Source: Paracoccus haematequi (GTDB taxonomy: Bacteria > Pseudomonadota > Alphaproteobacteria > Rhodobacterales > Rhodobacteraceae). Taken from it: a stretch of 64,000 bases of DNA. Location of the stretch: positions 56,437 to 120,436 of the forward strand of contig NZ_UZWE01000018.1 in NCBI RefSeq assembly GCF_900631945.1, given 5' to 3'. A program made the position numbers and the translations under genes. Below the pieces are notes generated by a model. The model saw nothing but the letters and a program-made list of their open reading frames with translations, did not search any database and was not told where the DNA came from. This document shows positions 17,558 to 27,185 of the stretch, one piece after another (within the stretch, counting starts at the first letter, position 1; every line of letters begins with the position of its first letter).

Positions 17558-18322
17558 TCATATCCAGTCGGAAAGGGCGCGGCGGACAAGGTTCAGGCCG
17601 GTGACGACCAGCAGGATCAGCGTCCAGCGGCGGAATTGTGCGACATTCATGCGGTCCTGCAAGGCCTGGCCCGCGAACACTCCGGCAAAGGCGGGAATGC
17701 ACAGCGCGGCGGACAGCGGGATGGTCTGGGCGTTCAGCACGCCCGACATCAGATGCGCCGCCGTCAGCCCGGCGCTGCCCAGCAGGAACACCACGCCCTG
17801 CACCCGCATCTGTTCGCGCTTCTCAGCCCCCAGGGACAGCAGCAGGACCACCAGCGGCGGCCCCCAGATGCCCGAGACGCCGCCGTACAGACCGCCGACG
17901 ATGCCGGTCACGATCTCGGCCCGGCGGCGGTGATGGATGGGCAGCGCCAGCGGCGTCCCCGACAATTGCCACAGCGCGAAGCCGACCACCGGAAAGCCCA
18001 GCAGCGCATACATCGCCTGTTGCGGGATCGCCGTGGCGAAGCCCGCCGAGATCGCCATGAACACCAGCACCATGCCGATATGCCAGCGATAATCCCGGAT
18101 CGACCGCGCCGCTGCCCCCACCCCCTGGCGCAGCGCCTGGTTCACGTTGGTGGTCAGCACCGGCAGGATCAGCGCGGCAAGCGCCGTCTGCGGCGGCAGG
18201 ATCGACGCGAAGGCCGAGGCCATGATCAGCGGCATGGCAAATCCGATCGCCCCCTTCACGAAGCCCGCAAAGGCCGTGACGGCGAAGATCGTCCAGAATT
18301 GCCAGGGATCCAGTCCAAACAT
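17558..18322 (-). CDS. TauE/SafE (TSUP) family membrane exporter
   Basis: A 254-aa multi-pass inner-membrane protein of the family that exports sulfite, sulfoacetate or related anions. About eight hydrophobic segments can be seen, with the repeated motif [16 protein letters not shown] near the N-terminus and [20 protein letters not shown] in the second half, the usual internal duplication. The substrate cannot be read from sequence. It is upstream of dapE in the same transcript, one base apart. Confidence 0.88.
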   Translation of the reverse strand: MFGLDPWQFWTIFAVTAFAGFVKGAIGFAMPLIMASAFASILPPQTALAALILPVLTTNVNQALRQGVGAAARSIRDYRWHIGMVLVFMAISAGFATAIPQQAMYALLGFPVVGFALWQLSGTPLALPIHHRRRAEIVTGIVGGLYGGVSGIWGPPLVVLLLSLGAEKREQMRVQGVVFLLGSAGLTAAHLMSGVLNAQTIPLSAALCIPAFAGVFAGQALQDRMNVAQFRRWTLILLVVTGLNLVRRALSDWI

Positions 18323-18478
18323 GCGCGCACGCTAACGGCTTGTCCGGGAAATGGGAATGGCGGGCACGCCGCCGCAGGGCAGACATATTCGTTCGCACCG
18401 CACCTTCCCGACGCATAATTGTTGCGCTGCGACTGCGAAGGCGTTACCCATGCTGCAATGCCGCAAGGGGGATTTCCG

Positions 18479-20086
18479 ATGAAAGACATGCCGCAACAGT
18501 TCGATCTGGTCCTGTCCGAACTGGCCGACCTGCAAGCCCGCGCCACCGACGCGCTGCGCGCCAGGGTCTCGCCCGGCGGCAAGGTCGATGCCGAGGCGCT
18601 GGAGCAGCACCAGCACGCCGCCCATGCGCTGTCCTGGCTGGCGACCTATGTCGAATCGCTGCGCCAGCTTGCCGCCTGGTCCACCCGCGTCGGCGGCGAA
18701 ATCGAGGATCTGATCGCCCGGATCGGCTTCGGCGAGTACCTGACCCAGATCGCCGGGGGCATCCCGATGAGCCAGACGGAATTCGCCCGCCTGTCCGATC
18801 TGGACGTGGACTGGCAGCCCTCGGACACGGCGCGCGCGCTGATGGCCGCCAACACCCCGGACGCCCGCGCCCGGCTGGCCGCCCTGATGGCCGAGAACAG
18901 GGGCAGCGCGACCTTCGGCGCCACCGGCCTGGACGAGGATCTGGAAATGATCCGCGACCAGTTCCGCCGCTGGGCCGACGACAAGGTGGTGCCCCATGCC
19001 CATGAATGGCACCTGAAGGACGATTTCATCCCGATGGAGATCGTCGAGGAACTGGCCGAACTGGGGGTTTTCGGCCTGACCATCCCGGAAAACCTGGGCG
19101 GCCTGGGCATGTCCAAGGCGGCGATGGTCGTCGTCTCCGAGGAACTGTCGCGCGGCTATATCGGTGTGGGCAGCCTTGGCACCCGCAGCGAGATCGCGGC
19201 CGAGCTGATCCTGGGCGGCGGCACCGACGATCAGAAGGCGCATTGGCTGCCGCGCCTGGCCAGCGGGGAAATCCTGCCCACGGCGGTCTTTACCGAACCG
19301 AACACCGGCAGCGACCTGGGCAGCCTGCGCACCCGCGCGGTCAGGGACGGCGATGTCTGGAAGATCACCGGCAACAAGACCTGGATCACCCATGCCGCGC
19401 GCACCCATGTGATGACGCTGCTGGCCCGCACCGACCCGGACACCACCGATTATCGCGGCCTGTCGATGTTCATCGCCGAAAAGACGCCGGGCGATGATGC
19501 CGACCCCTTCCCCACCCCCGGCATGACCGGCGGAGAGATCGAGGTGCTGGGCTATCGCGGCATGAAGGAATACGAACTGGCCTTCGACGGGTTCGAGGTG
19601 AAGGCGGAAAACCTGCTGGGCGGCGTCACCGGCCAGGGCTTCAAGCAGTTGATGCAGACCTTTGAATCGGCGCGCATCCAGACGGCGGCGCGGGCCATCG
19701 GCGTGGCGCAGAACGCGATGGAACTGGGCCTGCAATACGCCCTGGACCGCAAGCAGTTCGGCAAGCCTTTGATCGCCTTCCCGCGCGTGGCCGACAAGCT
19801 GGCGATGATGGCGGTCGAGATCATGATCGCCCGGCAGCTGACCTATTTCAGCGCCTGGGAAAAGGACCACGGCCATCGCTGCGACCTGGAGGCCGGGATG
19901 GCCAAGCTGCTGGGCGCGCGGGTGGCGTGGTCCAGTGCCGATAATGCCCTGCAAATCCACGGCGGCAACGGCTTTGCGCTGGAATACCAGATCAGCCGTG
20001 TGTTGTGCGATGCACGCATCCTGAATATTTTTGAAGGGGCGGCGGAAATTCAGGCTCAAGTGATCGCCCGGCGGCTGTTAGGCTGA
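18479..20086 (+). CDS. mcd: (2S)-methylsuccinyl-CoA dehydrogenase (ethylmalonyl-CoA pathway)
   Basis: Mcd oxidises (2S)-methylsuccinyl-CoA to mesaconyl-C1-CoA and passes electrons to ETF, an essential step of acetyl-CoA assimilation without isocitrate lyase. The 535-aa length and the N-terminal extension of about 150 residues (MKDMPQQFDLVLSELADLQ onward) set it apart from ordinary acyl-CoA dehydrogenases (about 380 aa). The catalytic part shows TEPNTGSDLGSLRTRAV, GYRGMKEYELAFDGFEV and QIHGGNGFALEYQISR. An AAGGGGG ribosome site precedes the start. An alternative is another long acyl-CoA dehydrogenase, but the fit to Mcd is good. Confidence 0.88.
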   Translation: MKDMPQQFDLVLSELADLQARATDALRARVSPGGKVDAEALEQHQHAAHALSWLATYVESLRQLAAWSTRVGGEIEDLIARIGFGEYLTQIAGGIPMSQTEFARLSDLDVDWQPSDTARALMAANTPDARARLAALMAENRGSATFGATGLDEDLEMIRDQFRRWADDKVVPHAHEWHLKDDFIPMEIVEELAELGVFGLTIPENLGGLGMSKAAMVVVSEELSRGYIGVGSLGTRSEIAAELILGGGTDDQKAHWLPRLASGEILPTAVFTEPNTGSDLGSLRTRAVRDGDVWKITGNKTWITHAARTHVMTLLARTDPDTTDYRGLSMFIAEKTPGDDADPFPTPGMTGGEIEVLGYRGMKEYELAFDGFEVKAENLLGGVTGQGFKQLMQTFESARIQTAARAIGVAQNAMELGLQYALDRKQFGKPLIAFPRVADKLAMMAVEIMIARQLTYFSAWEKDHGHRCDLEAGMAKLLGARVAWSSADNALQIHGGNGFALEYQISRVLCDARILNIFEGAAEIQAQVIARRLLG

Positions 20087-20164
20087 CGCGATTTCGTCTA
20101 GGGTGCCGCAATTCATGCGGAAATTGCCGCACCCCGTTCGATGATCGCCTCAAGGAGTCCCACC

Positions 20165-20629
20165 ATGCCCCGTCTCGGCACATTCGGCGCGCTGGCCGCC
20201 GCAGCCCTTGCCCTTGCCGCCTGCGAACAGACGCCCCCCGTTTCCCCCGACGATCGCGGCTTCATTCCGGGCGGCGACTATGCCTTGGTGGGCATGGACG
20301 GCGCGACCGTGCCGCTGCGCAACATGACGCTGACGATTTCGGAATCTGCGGTCTCGGGCCGTGGCCCCTGCAACGGCTATGGCGCCAAGAACAACGCCGA
20401 ACTGCCGCTGGTGGCGCTGTCGCCGCTGCAAACGACCAATGTCGATTGCGGCAAGAACACCACGATCGAGAACCGCTTCTTCCAGGTTCTGCAATCGGCG
20501 ACCGAGATGGAATATTACGGCGGCGTGCTGAAGGTGAAATCGCCCCTGACCTGGCTGATCTTCGAACGCGGCGTGACCGAGACGCAGGGCCAGGTCACCG
20601 CGCTGGATCAGGCGCGCGCGGGTCAGTGA
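20165..20629 (+). CDS. META-domain lipoprotein
   Basis: This 154-aa protein has a lipoprotein signal ending in lipobox LAAC and then a META-like domain. It contains YALVGMDGATVPLRNMTLTI, GPCNGYGAKN and conserved cysteines (GPCNG, VDCGK) that could form a disulfide. Related HslJ/META proteins are heat- or stress-linked envelope proteins, but no function is shown here. The ATG is placed at 20165 because AAGGAG lies just upstream. It converges with recO, and the two ends overlap by seven bases. Confidence 0.87.
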   Translation: MPRLGTFGALAAAALALAACEQTPPVSPDDRGFIPGGDYALVGMDGATVPLRNMTLTISESAVSGRGPCNGYGAKNNAELPLVALSPLQTTNVDCGKNTTIENRFFQVLQSATEMEYYGGVLKVKSPLTWLIFERGVTETQGQVTALDQARAGQ

Positions 20630-21360
20630 CCGCCCTTCGGCCGGCCGCGCGCCAGCCGGTCCACAAGGCGCTGGCGGGCTGCCGGGACAGGGCGGCCCAC
20701 CAGTTCGGCGGCCAGGCGGGCGTTCAGGAAATGCCCGGTGATCGCCAGCCCCTCGGCCAGGCCCTGACCGCGATTGTCGCCCGCCCCGCCCAGGATGCCC
20801 GGCAAGGGCAGCAGCCGGTCGGCCCAGTCACCCGCCCCTTCGCGGCTGACCGCGCGGCCTGATTTCGGGCTGACATAGGCCAGCCCCTGCGCGGCGCCCG
20901 TCACCGCGCAGGCCGACAGGTCCAGGCCGAAGCCCATTTCGTCCAGCAGGCGCATTTCCCATCGCAGGTATTCCTGGCTCCAGTCGGCCCCCGCCTCCAT
21001 CAGATCCAGCAGGCGTTCGGTCGCGCCAACCAGCACCGGATGGGGATCGCGTTCGGGCAGGGCGAAGATCAGCAGCGAACAGACCGCGTTCAGCCCCGCA
21101 AGCGCCAGCGGATCGGCCAGCAGCCCCGACCGCAGCCGCACGGGTTCAACCGCGAAGGTGCCCAGCTGGTCGTCGCGCCGCGCCCGCCAGCGCAGATCCA
21201 GCCGCGACCCGGGTTGCAGCATCGCCGCACGCTTTTGCGACACGCCGCCCGGCACGAGCCCCGAATGGCGCCCGTGCAGGTCGGTCAGCACGTCCAGGAT
21301 CACCGAGGTTTCGCCATGCGGGCGGCGGGCCAGGACCGTGCCTTCGGCCTGCCACTCCAT
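20623..21360 (-). CDS. recO: DNA repair protein RecO
   Basis: RecO helps RecR load RecA on SSB-coated single strands in the RecFOR pathway. The 245-aa protein begins with the OB-fold domain (MEWQAEGTVLARRPHGETSV ... RHSGLVPGGVSQKRAAMLQPG), followed by the helical C-terminal domain (ALAGLNAVCSLLIFALPERD, LDEMGFGLDLSACAVTG). It is the last gene of the long minus-strand operon and starts directly after the stop of the VOC gene. In many relatives recO follows era closely; here three genes stand between. Confidence 0.94.
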   Translation of the reverse strand: MEWQAEGTVLARRPHGETSVILDVLTDLHGRHSGLVPGGVSQKRAAMLQPGSRLDLRWRARRDDQLGTFAVEPVRLRSGLLADPLALAGLNAVCSLLIFALPERDPHPVLVGATERLLDLMEAGADWSQEYLRWEMRLLDEMGFGLDLSACAVTGAAQGLAYVSPKSGRAVSREGAGDWADRLLPLPGILGGAGDNRGQGLAEGLAITGHFLNARLAAELVGRPVPAARQRLVDRLARGRPKGGH

Positions 21361-21807
21361 TCAGGCGTCCGGCAGGGTCAGCGATCCGTCCGGATCCAGA
21401 GGCCAGAACGGGTTGGTGGCGATTTCCCAGACATGCCCGTCGGGATCGGCGAAATAACCGGAATAGCCGCCCCAGAAGACCTTCTCGGGGCGCTTCAGAA
21501 CCGCCGCGCCCGCCTCAAGCGCCGCCTGGAACACCGCATCGGTTTCCGCGTCGTCGGCGCAGTTCTGCGCCAGCGTCACCGCCCCGGTTCCCAGACCCGC
21601 ACCGGGGCGCCCCTGGTCGGCGGCCAGATCGTCCCGCCCGAACAGCGCCAGCACCGCGCCGTTCATCTGATAGAAGGTCACGCCCGGTTGCGAACTGCCA
21701 TGCGGCGCCCAGCCCCAGGCCTCGTAAAAGCGCCGGGCGCGGGCCATGTCGGCCACGCCGAGGGTGATCAGGGTGATGCGTTGGCGGGGCAGCGTCATGG
21801 CGTTCAT
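21361..21807 (-). CDS. VOC-family protein (glyoxalase/bleomycin-resistance fold)
   Basis: A 148-aa single-polypeptide VOC protein with two beta-alpha-beta-beta-beta halves: ITLITLGVADMARARRFYEA at the N-terminus and GGYSGYFADPDGHVWEIATN near the end, which supplies a likely metal ligand (Glu). The substrate is unknown. It overlaps rarD by four bases upstream and abuts recO downstream, so it is fully embedded in the operon. Confidence 0.88.
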   Translation of the reverse strand: MNAMTLPRQRITLITLGVADMARARRFYEAWGWAPHGSSQPGVTFYQMNGAVLALFGRDDLAADQGRPGAGLGTGAVTLAQNCADDAETDAVFQAALEAGAAVLKRPEKVFWGGYSGYFADPDGHVWEIATNPFWPLDPDGSLTLPDA

Positions 21808-22736
21808 TGCATCCTTCGCGTCAGGTCGCGGTTGGTGCGCCGCCGGGCGCCTGCGCCTTGCAGCAGCGACAGCGAATAGATCGCCAGCGCCGCCCAGATC
21901 ATCGGGAAGGCGATCATCTGCGCCAGGCCGAACGGTTCACCGAAGACCAGCACGGCGGTCAGGAAGATCATCGTGGGCGCGATATATTGCAGGATCCCGA
22001 TGGTGGACAGCCGCAGCTGCTTGGCGGCCGTCGCATAGCACAGCAGCGGCACGGCGGTCACCAGCCCGCAGGCCGCCAGCAGGATCGTATCGGCGGCATT
22101 GCCCGCCGCGAAATGCGACTGTCCCGACGCCGTCAGCCAGATCACATAGGCCAAGGCCAGCGGCGTCAGCAGCAGAACCTCCAGCGTGAAACCCTGCGTC
22201 GGGCCAAGCGGCAGGCTTTTCTTGCAGAAGGCATAGACGCCCCAGGTCAGCGTCAGTCCGATCGCCACCATCGGCAGGCGGCCCAGTTGCACGGTCAGCA
22301 CCACCACCGCCAGCGCCGCCAGGGCGATGGCCGCAAGCTGCGCCCGGCTCAGCCGTTCGCGCAACAGCGTCGCGCCCACGGCAACGCTGAACAACGGGTT
22401 GATATAATATCCCAACGCCGCGTCCAGCGCGTGGCCGTTGCCCACCGCCCAGACATAGATCATCCAGTTGACCGAGATCAGAGCCGCCGTGACCAGCGCC
22501 ATGCCCAGCAGGCGCGGCTGGCGCAGGGCCTGGCCGACCTCGGCCCAGCGGCCCTGCCACAGCAGCACCGCCAGCGCGATCGGCAGCGACCACAGCACGC
22601 GATGGGCGATCACCTCGGACGGGGGGACATGGGCAAGCTGCTTCATGAACAGCGGCAGGAAGCCCCACATGACATAGGTGGCGATGGCCAGGATCAGGCC
22701 GCGCGGGGAATCACCGGAAGGGGGCGGAGTGCTCAT
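21804..22736 (-). CDS. rarD: RarD-type EamA/DMT permease
   Basis: A 310-aa inner-membrane protein with about ten hydrophobic helices, the RarD branch of the drug/metabolite transporter superfamily. RarD landmarks are AIATYVMWGFLPLFMKQLAH, VIAHRVLWSLPIAL, ALGYYINPLFSVAVGATLL and LSTIGILQYIAPTMIFLTAV. The transported compound is not established (chloramphenicol sensitivity is the historic phenotype). It starts 27 bases after the DUF1491 gene and overlaps the next gene by four bases. Confidence 0.92.
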   Translation of the reverse strand: MSTPPPSGDSPRGLILAIATYVMWGFLPLFMKQLAHVPPSEVIAHRVLWSLPIALAVLLWQGRWAEVGQALRQPRLLGMALVTAALISVNWMIYVWAVGNGHALDAALGYYINPLFSVAVGATLLRERLSRAQLAAIALAALAVVVLTVQLGRLPMVAIGLTLTWGVYAFCKKSLPLGPTQGFTLEVLLLTPLALAYVIWLTASGQSHFAAGNAADTILLAACGLVTAVPLLCYATAAKQLRLSTIGILQYIAPTMIFLTAVLVFGEPFGLAQMIAFPMIWAALAIYSLSLLQGAGARRRTNRDLTRRMQ

Positions 22737-22763
22737 GGGATCTGCATATTCTGCAAACCGGAA

Positions 22764-23099
22764 TCACGCCAGCCCTGGTTCGTCCAGCAGGGTGCGCCCG
22801 TCGCGGCTTTCGATTTCCACCACCCACAGGTCGGGATCGAAACCACGCTGGCGGACGACGGCCTGGTCCACCTCGCGCTCGTCGCCCTGGGCCAGCACCT
22901 GCCAGGGGCGGGTGTCGCTGTCGAAATCCCATTCGCGCCCGTAAAGCACGGCGGTCCCGTCCAGCCGGGCGCATTTCACCAGCACCGCGCCCGCCGTCTC
23001 GTCCCCCCGCGCGATGACATAGGCCGGGATATTCGCCAGCCCCAGCCGCGCCAGATAGGCGGAAACCCAGATCCCCGTCGCAAGCCGGGGTTCAGGCAT
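22764..23099 (-). CDS. DUF1491 family protein
   Basis: A 111-aa protein typical of alphaproteobacteria. It shows the family pattern RLATGIWVSAYLARLGLANI, then VIARGDETAGAVLVKCARLD and REVDQAVVRQRGFDPDLWVV. It is cytoplasmic and of unknown function. Its start codon lies inside the last codons of era, with an eight-base overlap, so it depends on era translation. That conserved coupling hints at a role in ribosome or RNA maturation, but nothing in the sequence shows this. Confidence 0.88.
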   Translation of the reverse strand: MPEPRLATGIWVSAYLARLGLANIPAYVIARGDETAGAVLVKCARLDGTAVLYGREWDFDSDTRPWQVLAQGDEREVDQAVVRQRGFDPDLWVVEIESRDGRTLLDEPGLA

Positions 23100-24027
23100 C
23101 GCCGTCGCGGAAATCGAGGCCCATTTCGTTATACCGTTCCGCCTCGTCCAGCCAGTTTTCCCGAACCTTGACTTGCAGGAACAGATGGACGCGGCGGCCC
23201 ATGAATTCCTCCATCTCGGCCCGCGCGGCCTGGCCCACGGCCTTGATCGTCTCTCCGCCCTTGCCCAGCACGATGCCCTTGTGGCCGGGACGAGAGACAT
23301 AGACAATCTGGTCCACCCTGGCGGAGCCGTCCTTGCGTTCCTCCCAGGCCTCGGTTTCCACCGTCAACTGATAGGGGATTTCCTCGTGCAGGCGCAGGGT
23401 CAGCTTTTCGCGGGTGATTTCCGCCGCGATCATACGCATCGGCAGGTCGGCGATCTGGTCTTCCGGGTAAAGCCAGGGGCTTTCGGGCAGCGTTTCCGCC
23501 AGCCAGTCGCGCAACTGGTCGCAGCCATAACCCTTTTCGGCCGAGATCATGAAGGTCTGCACGAAGGGATAGGCGGCGTTCAGCTCCGCCGACAGCGCCA
23601 GCAGGCTTTCGGCCTTCACCCGGTCGATCTTGTTGATGACCAGGGCTACCGGCGTCTTGCTGTCCAGGCTTTTCAGGGAATCGATGATGGCGACCACGCC
23701 GTCGGACAACCCGCGATGCGCCTCGACCAGCAGCAGGATGATGTCGGCATCCGACGCCCCGCCCCAGGCGGCGGCGACCATCGAACGGTCCAGACGGCGG
23801 CGCGGGCGGAAGATGCCGGGCGTGTCCACGAAGACGATCTGCGCCGCGTCATGGAGGGCGATGCCGCGGATCCGGGCGCGGGTCGTCTGGACCTTGTGTG
23901 TGACGATGCTGACCTTGGCGCCGACCATCTGGTTCAGCAGCGTCGATTTCCCGGCATTCGGTTCGCCGATCAGCGCGACGAAACCGGCGCGGGTGGGGCC
24001 GGTGATGGCGGGGTTGGTGTCGGTCAT
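23092..24027 (-). CDS. era: GTPase Era
   Basis: Era is an essential GTPase that binds the 3' end of 16S rRNA during assembly of the small ribosomal subunit. The 311-aa protein has G1 [10 protein letters not shown]3 DTPGIF, G4 NKID and a C-terminal KH domain with [19 protein letters not shown]. It overlaps rnc by four bases upstream, the common rnc-era arrangement that couples RNase III and Era synthesis. Confidence 0.97.
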   Translation of the reverse strand: MTDTNPAITGPTRAGFVALIGEPNAGKSTLLNQMVGAKVSIVTHKVQTTRARIRGIALHDAAQIVFVDTPGIFRPRRRLDRSMVAAAWGGASDADIILLLVEAHRGLSDGVVAIIDSLKSLDSKTPVALVINKIDRVKAESLLALSAELNAAYPFVQTFMISAEKGYGCDQLRDWLAETLPESPWLYPEDQIADLPMRMIAAEITREKLTLRLHEEIPYQLTVETEAWEERKDGSARVDQIVYVSRPGHKGIVLGKGGETIKAVGQAARAEMEEFMGRRVHLFLQVKVRENWLDEAERYNEMGLDFRDGDA

Positions 24028-24713
24028 GCGCGGCCCTCCAGCCGGTCCAGCAGCGCCTGGGCGGCGGCCTGTTCGATGCTGCGTTTCGTGCCCGCGCCCT
24101 GGGCCTGGGCATGTTGGCCGTCGGCCAGCCGGGCGGTGATCAGGAAAACCGGCGCGTGGTCCGGGCCGCTGCGGTCGGTCTGTTCATAGGTCGGCGGCGG
24201 CATTCCATGCGCCTGCGCCCATTCCTGAAGCGCGGTCTTGGCATCGCGGGGATCGTCCTCCAGCGTCACCAGCCGGTCGGCCCACAGCCGCAGCACGATC
24301 CGGCGCGCGGCATCGAACCCCGCGTCCAGATAGACGGCGGCCAGCACGGCCTCCATCGCGTCGGCCAGCAGGGCGTCCTTGCGGCGGCCGCCCGACATCA
24401 TCTCGGACCGGCCCAGCTTCAGCACCTCGCCCAACCCGATCTCTCGGGCGATGGCGGCGCAGGTCTCGCCCCGGACCAGGGCGTTGTAGCGGGGGGCCAG
24501 TTGCCCCTCGCTGGCGGACTGGTCGGCGTCGAACAGTGCCTCGGCCATGACCAGGCCCAGCACGCGGTCGCCCAGAAATTCCAGCCGCTGGTTGTCGGGC
24601 CGGGTCGTCGTGGCGATGGACCCGTGGGTCAGCGCGCGCACCAGCAGGTCGGGACGCGTGAAGTCATGTCCCAGGCGGGCCATGAAGGCGCGGATATCGG
24701 CGCCCGGTTTCAT
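24024..24713 (-). CDS. rnc: Ribonuclease III
   Basis: RNase III cleaves double-stranded RNA and processes rRNA precursors. The 229-aa protein has the catalytic signature [20 protein letters not shown], the second acidic cluster [13 protein letters not shown], and a C-terminal double-stranded RNA-binding domain ([20 protein letters not shown] ... [13 protein letters not shown]). The ATG at 24713 gives the usual family length; the frame is open upstream only as a shadow of lepB. It starts 11 bases after lepB ends. Confidence 0.96.
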   Translation of the reverse strand: MKPGADIRAFMARLGHDFTRPDLLVRALTHGSIATTTRPDNQRLEFLGDRVLGLVMAEALFDADQSASEGQLAPRYNALVRGETCAAIAREIGLGEVLKLGRSEMMSGGRRKDALLADAMEAVLAAVYLDAGFDAARRIVLRLWADRLVTLEDDPRDAKTALQEWAQAHGMPPPTYEQTDRSGPDHAPVFLITARLADGQHAQAQGAGTKRSIEQAAAQALLDRLEGRA

Positions 24714-24724
24714 CGCGGACGGCT

Positions 24725-25519
24725 TCAATCGACCGCCTTGAAGAAGCGATCCGCCCGCCAGGTCCAGAAATACAGAAGCGAGCGGCCCGCGGACGAGAAC
24801 ATGATCCGGTCGGCCCGCCCGATCAGGTATTCGGCGGGAACGAAGCCAAGCCCGCCGATTTCCACGGGAAAGCGCGAATCCTCGGAATTGTCGCGGTTGT
24901 CGCCCATGAAGAAATACTGGCCTTCGGGAACGGTGAAGGTCGGCGTGTCGTCGGCGAAGGCGCCGTCCTGGATGTTCAGGATGTCGTGGCTGCGCCCGTT
25001 CGGCAGGGTTTCGGTGAAGCGCTGGCTGATGCAGTCGCCGCCCTCGGGCACCGGGTCGTTGACGCAGCGCGGCACCAGGCCCTGCGGCCCCTGCTGTTCC
25101 TTGATCTCGACGAACTCGCCCGCCGGGGCGATCGGCACTTCCTGGCCGTTGATGAACAGCCGGCCGCCGCGCATCTGCACGGTATCGCCGGGCAGGCCGA
25201 TCAGCCGCTTGATGAAATCGACGCCGCGCGTCGGGTGGCGGAACACCACGACATCGCCGCGTTCGGGTTCGCTGCCCAGGATCCGGCCGCTGATCGGGCA
25301 CAGCGCGAAGGGACAGGAATACTGCGAATAGCCATAAGCCATCTTGTTGACGAACAGGAAATCGCCGATCAGCAGCGTGTCCTTCATCGACCCGGACGGA
25401 ATCCAGAAGGGCTGGAAGAACAGCGTGCGAAAGATGCCCGCGATGACCAGCGCCCAGAACACGGTCTGGACCGTTTCCCAGATGCCTTCCTTTTTCTTGC
25501 CCGCCGTGCTGTCGGCCAT
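24725..25519 (-). CDS. lepB: Signal peptidase I
   Basis: LepB removes signal peptides from exported proteins at the outer face of the inner membrane. The 264-aa protein has one N-terminal membrane helix ([17 protein letters not shown]), the catalytic serine in [13 protein letters not shown], the catalytic lysine in [15 protein letters not shown], and box [12 protein letters not shown]. The frame continues upstream past acpS on the same strand, but homology starts at the ATG used here. It is 74 bases downstream of acpS, the widest gap in the operon. Confidence 0.96.
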   Translation of the reverse strand: MADSTAGKKKEGIWETVQTVFWALVIAGIFRTLFFQPFWIPSGSMKDTLLIGDFLFVNKMAYGYSQYSCPFALCPISGRILGSEPERGDVVVFRHPTRGVDFIKRLIGLPGDTVQMRGGRLFINGQEVPIAPAGEFVEIKEQQGPQGLVPRCVNDPVPEGGDCISQRFTETLPNGRSHDILNIQDGAFADDTPTFTVPEGQYFFMGDNRDNSEDSRFPVEIGGLGFVPAEYLIGRADRIMFSSAGRSLLYFWTWRADRFFKAVD

Positions 25520-25593
25520 GATGTCGTCCTTCGTCGTCAAGCGCGGGCGATTGGCCGCATTGGCGCGTTCATGGTCCCCGGCGGGGGGCAAAG

Positions 25594-26004
25594 TCAAGAT
25601 TGCGGCGCAAAGGGCAGCGCCTCGATCACCACGAAAGCCTGCGCCCAGGGGTGATCGTCGGTCAAGGTGACGTGAACCACGGCGCGGTGGCCGGGCGGCG
25701 TCATCGCCGCCAGACGGTCCGCCGCCCAGCCGGTCAGCGCCATCACCGGCTGGCCGGAGGGCAGGTTGCCGACCGCCATGTCGCGCCAGCTGATGCCCAT
25801 GGCAAGCCCGGTGCCAAGCGCCTTGCTGCACGCCTCTTTCGCGGCCCAGCGTTTGGCCAGAGTCCCGGCCTCGTCCTTGCGGCGCGCGGCCTTGGCCAGT
25901 TCGGCAGGCGTGAAGACGCGGTTGCGGAAGCGGTCCCCGAAACGGTCCAGTGTCCCCGCGATGCGGTCGATATTCGCAAGGTCGGTGCCGATGCCCAGGA
26001 TCAT
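25594..26004 (-). CDS. acpS: Holo-[acyl-carrier-protein] synthase
   Basis: AcpS transfers 4'-phosphopantetheine from CoA to acyl carrier protein. The 136-aa protein shows the two Mg-binding motifs: [15 protein letters not shown] at the start and [16 protein letters not shown] in the middle. Its ATG overlaps the stop of the nuclease-like gene by four bases. In related genomes acpS normally follows pdxJ directly; here an extra gene stands between them. Confidence 0.95.
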   Translation of the reverse strand: MILGIGTDLANIDRIAGTLDRFGDRFRNRVFTPAELAKAARRKDEAGTLAKRWAAKEACSKALGTGLAMGISWRDMAVGNLPSGQPVMALTGWAADRLAAMTPPGHRAVVHVTLTDDHPWAQAFVVIEALPFAPQS

Positions 26005-26429
26005 GAGGAAATGGGCCGAAGTTCAAATGCGGGTTCCAGAAAGGCAGATGCCCAGACGGGCAGGCTGGACCAATGCCAAAAACCTTTCTCGCTCCAAGCT
26101 GCCGTCGCTTCGCCGACATGCTTTCGATCAATAACCCAGGTCACAAACTCATCATGAGGATAAACGAACACCCGCTCGCCTTGGCGAAAGGCGATGTGCA
26201 AATCCTTGCCCAAATATTTCTTGTCGATTGCCAGCCTCGATTTGAGTTGCACGCGCAGCACTGTCTTTCCATCGATATGAACGGCCAGAAAGTCGGCGCC
26301 CTGCCAGTCGTCGCTGAGCCACATGGAATGAAAGCCGTAATCCGCCAGCCTTGCCGCAATCTTGTGGAAATTGCGCAGTTCCTTTTGCCGGGCATTCAGC
26401 GCCACAGGGTTGATAGGCGTAAATGTCAT
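26001..26429 (-). CDS. PD-(D/E)XK-like hypothetical protein inserted in the pdxJ-acpS operon
   Basis: The 142-aa protein has a helix (about residues 12-30) and then the pattern GAD-F...RVQLKSR, with Asp-46 and Gln-61-x-Lys-63 spaced as in PD-(D/E)XK nuclease cores. This is a motif-level inference. The gene is visibly less GC-rich than its neighbours, with codons such as AAA, TTT and ATA, suggesting recent transfer. It nevertheless overlaps pdxJ and acpS by four bases at each end. It could be a small DNA- or RNA-cleaving enzyme or an inactive relative; no partner antitoxin or methylase is adjacent. Confidence 0.72.
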   Translation of the reverse strand: MTFTPINPVALNARQKELRNFHKIAARLADYGFHSMWLSDDWQGADFLAVHIDGKTVLRVQLKSRLAIDKKYLGKDLHIAFRQGERVFVYPHDEFVTWVIDRKHVGEATAAWSEKGFWHWSSLPVWASAFLEPAFELRPISS

Positions 26430-27160
26430 CTCCTCGCCTGGTCCATGCAGCGCCGCATTTCGCGGATCGCGCCGTCCAGGCCGATGAAAACCGATTCCGC
26501 GATCAGGAAATGGCCGATGTTCAGCTCCTTGATCTGCGGGATCGCGGCGATGGGGCCGACCGTGTCGAAGGTCAGGCCGTGGCCCGCATGAACCTCCAGC
26601 CCCAGGCTGTCGGCCAAGCGCGCGCCTTCGACAAGGCCCGCCAGTTCGGCGTCGCGGTCTGCGTGGCGGCCCTCGGTATCCAGGTCGCAATAGGCGCCGG
26701 TATGCAGTTCCACGACCGCCGCGCCGATGCGGGCGGCGGCTTCGATCTGGGCGGGATCGTGGCCGATGAACAGCGATACGCGGCTGCCCGCCTCGCGCAG
26801 GGGGGCGATATAGTCGGCCAGCATCGCTTCGTTCCCCGCCACGTCCAGGCCGCCCTCGGTGGTGCGTTCCTCTCGTTTCTCGGGGACGATGCAGACGGCA
26901 TGGGGGCGGTGGCGCAGAGCGATGGCCTGCATTTCCGCCGTGGCCGCCATTTCCAGATTCAGGGGCAGCGTCAGGTTCGCCATCAGCGCGTCGATGTCGG
27001 CGTCGCTGATGTGGCGGCGGTCTTCGCGCAGATGGGCGGTGATGCCGTCGGCGCCCGCAGCTTCCGCGATACGGGCAGCGCGCAGCGGGTCGGGCCAGGG
27101 CGTGCCGCGCGCGTTGCGGATGGTTGCGACGTGATCGATGTTGACGCCAAGACGCAGCAT
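26426..27160 (-). CDS. pdxJ: Pyridoxine 5'-phosphate synthase
   Basis: PdxJ condenses 1-deoxy-D-xylulose 5-phosphate with 3-amino-2-oxopropyl phosphate to form pyridoxine 5'-phosphate. The 244-aa TIM-barrel protein starts [19 protein letters not shown] and contains [40 protein letters not shown] and [12 protein letters not shown], all family hallmarks. The ATG at 27160 gives the standard length. It lies 25 bases after ispE. Confidence 0.96.
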   Translation of the reverse strand: MLRLGVNIDHVATIRNARGTPWPDPLRAARIAEAAGADGITAHLREDRRHISDADIDALMANLTLPLNLEMAATAEMQAIALRHRPHAVCIVPEKREERTTEGGLDVAGNEAMLADYIAPLREAGSRVSLFIGHDPAQIEAAARIGAAVVELHTGAYCDLDTEGRHADRDAELAGLVEGARLADSLGLEVHAGHGLTFDTVGPIAAIPQIKELNIGHFLIAESVFIGLDGAIREMRRCMDQARR

Positions 27161-27185
27161 GGATGTCCCCCTGTTTCGCGGCAGT

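Noticed and set aside
25520..26131. Upstream extension of the lepB frame across acpS
   Set aside because: AcpS in another frame has clear motifs there; LepB homology begins at 25519.
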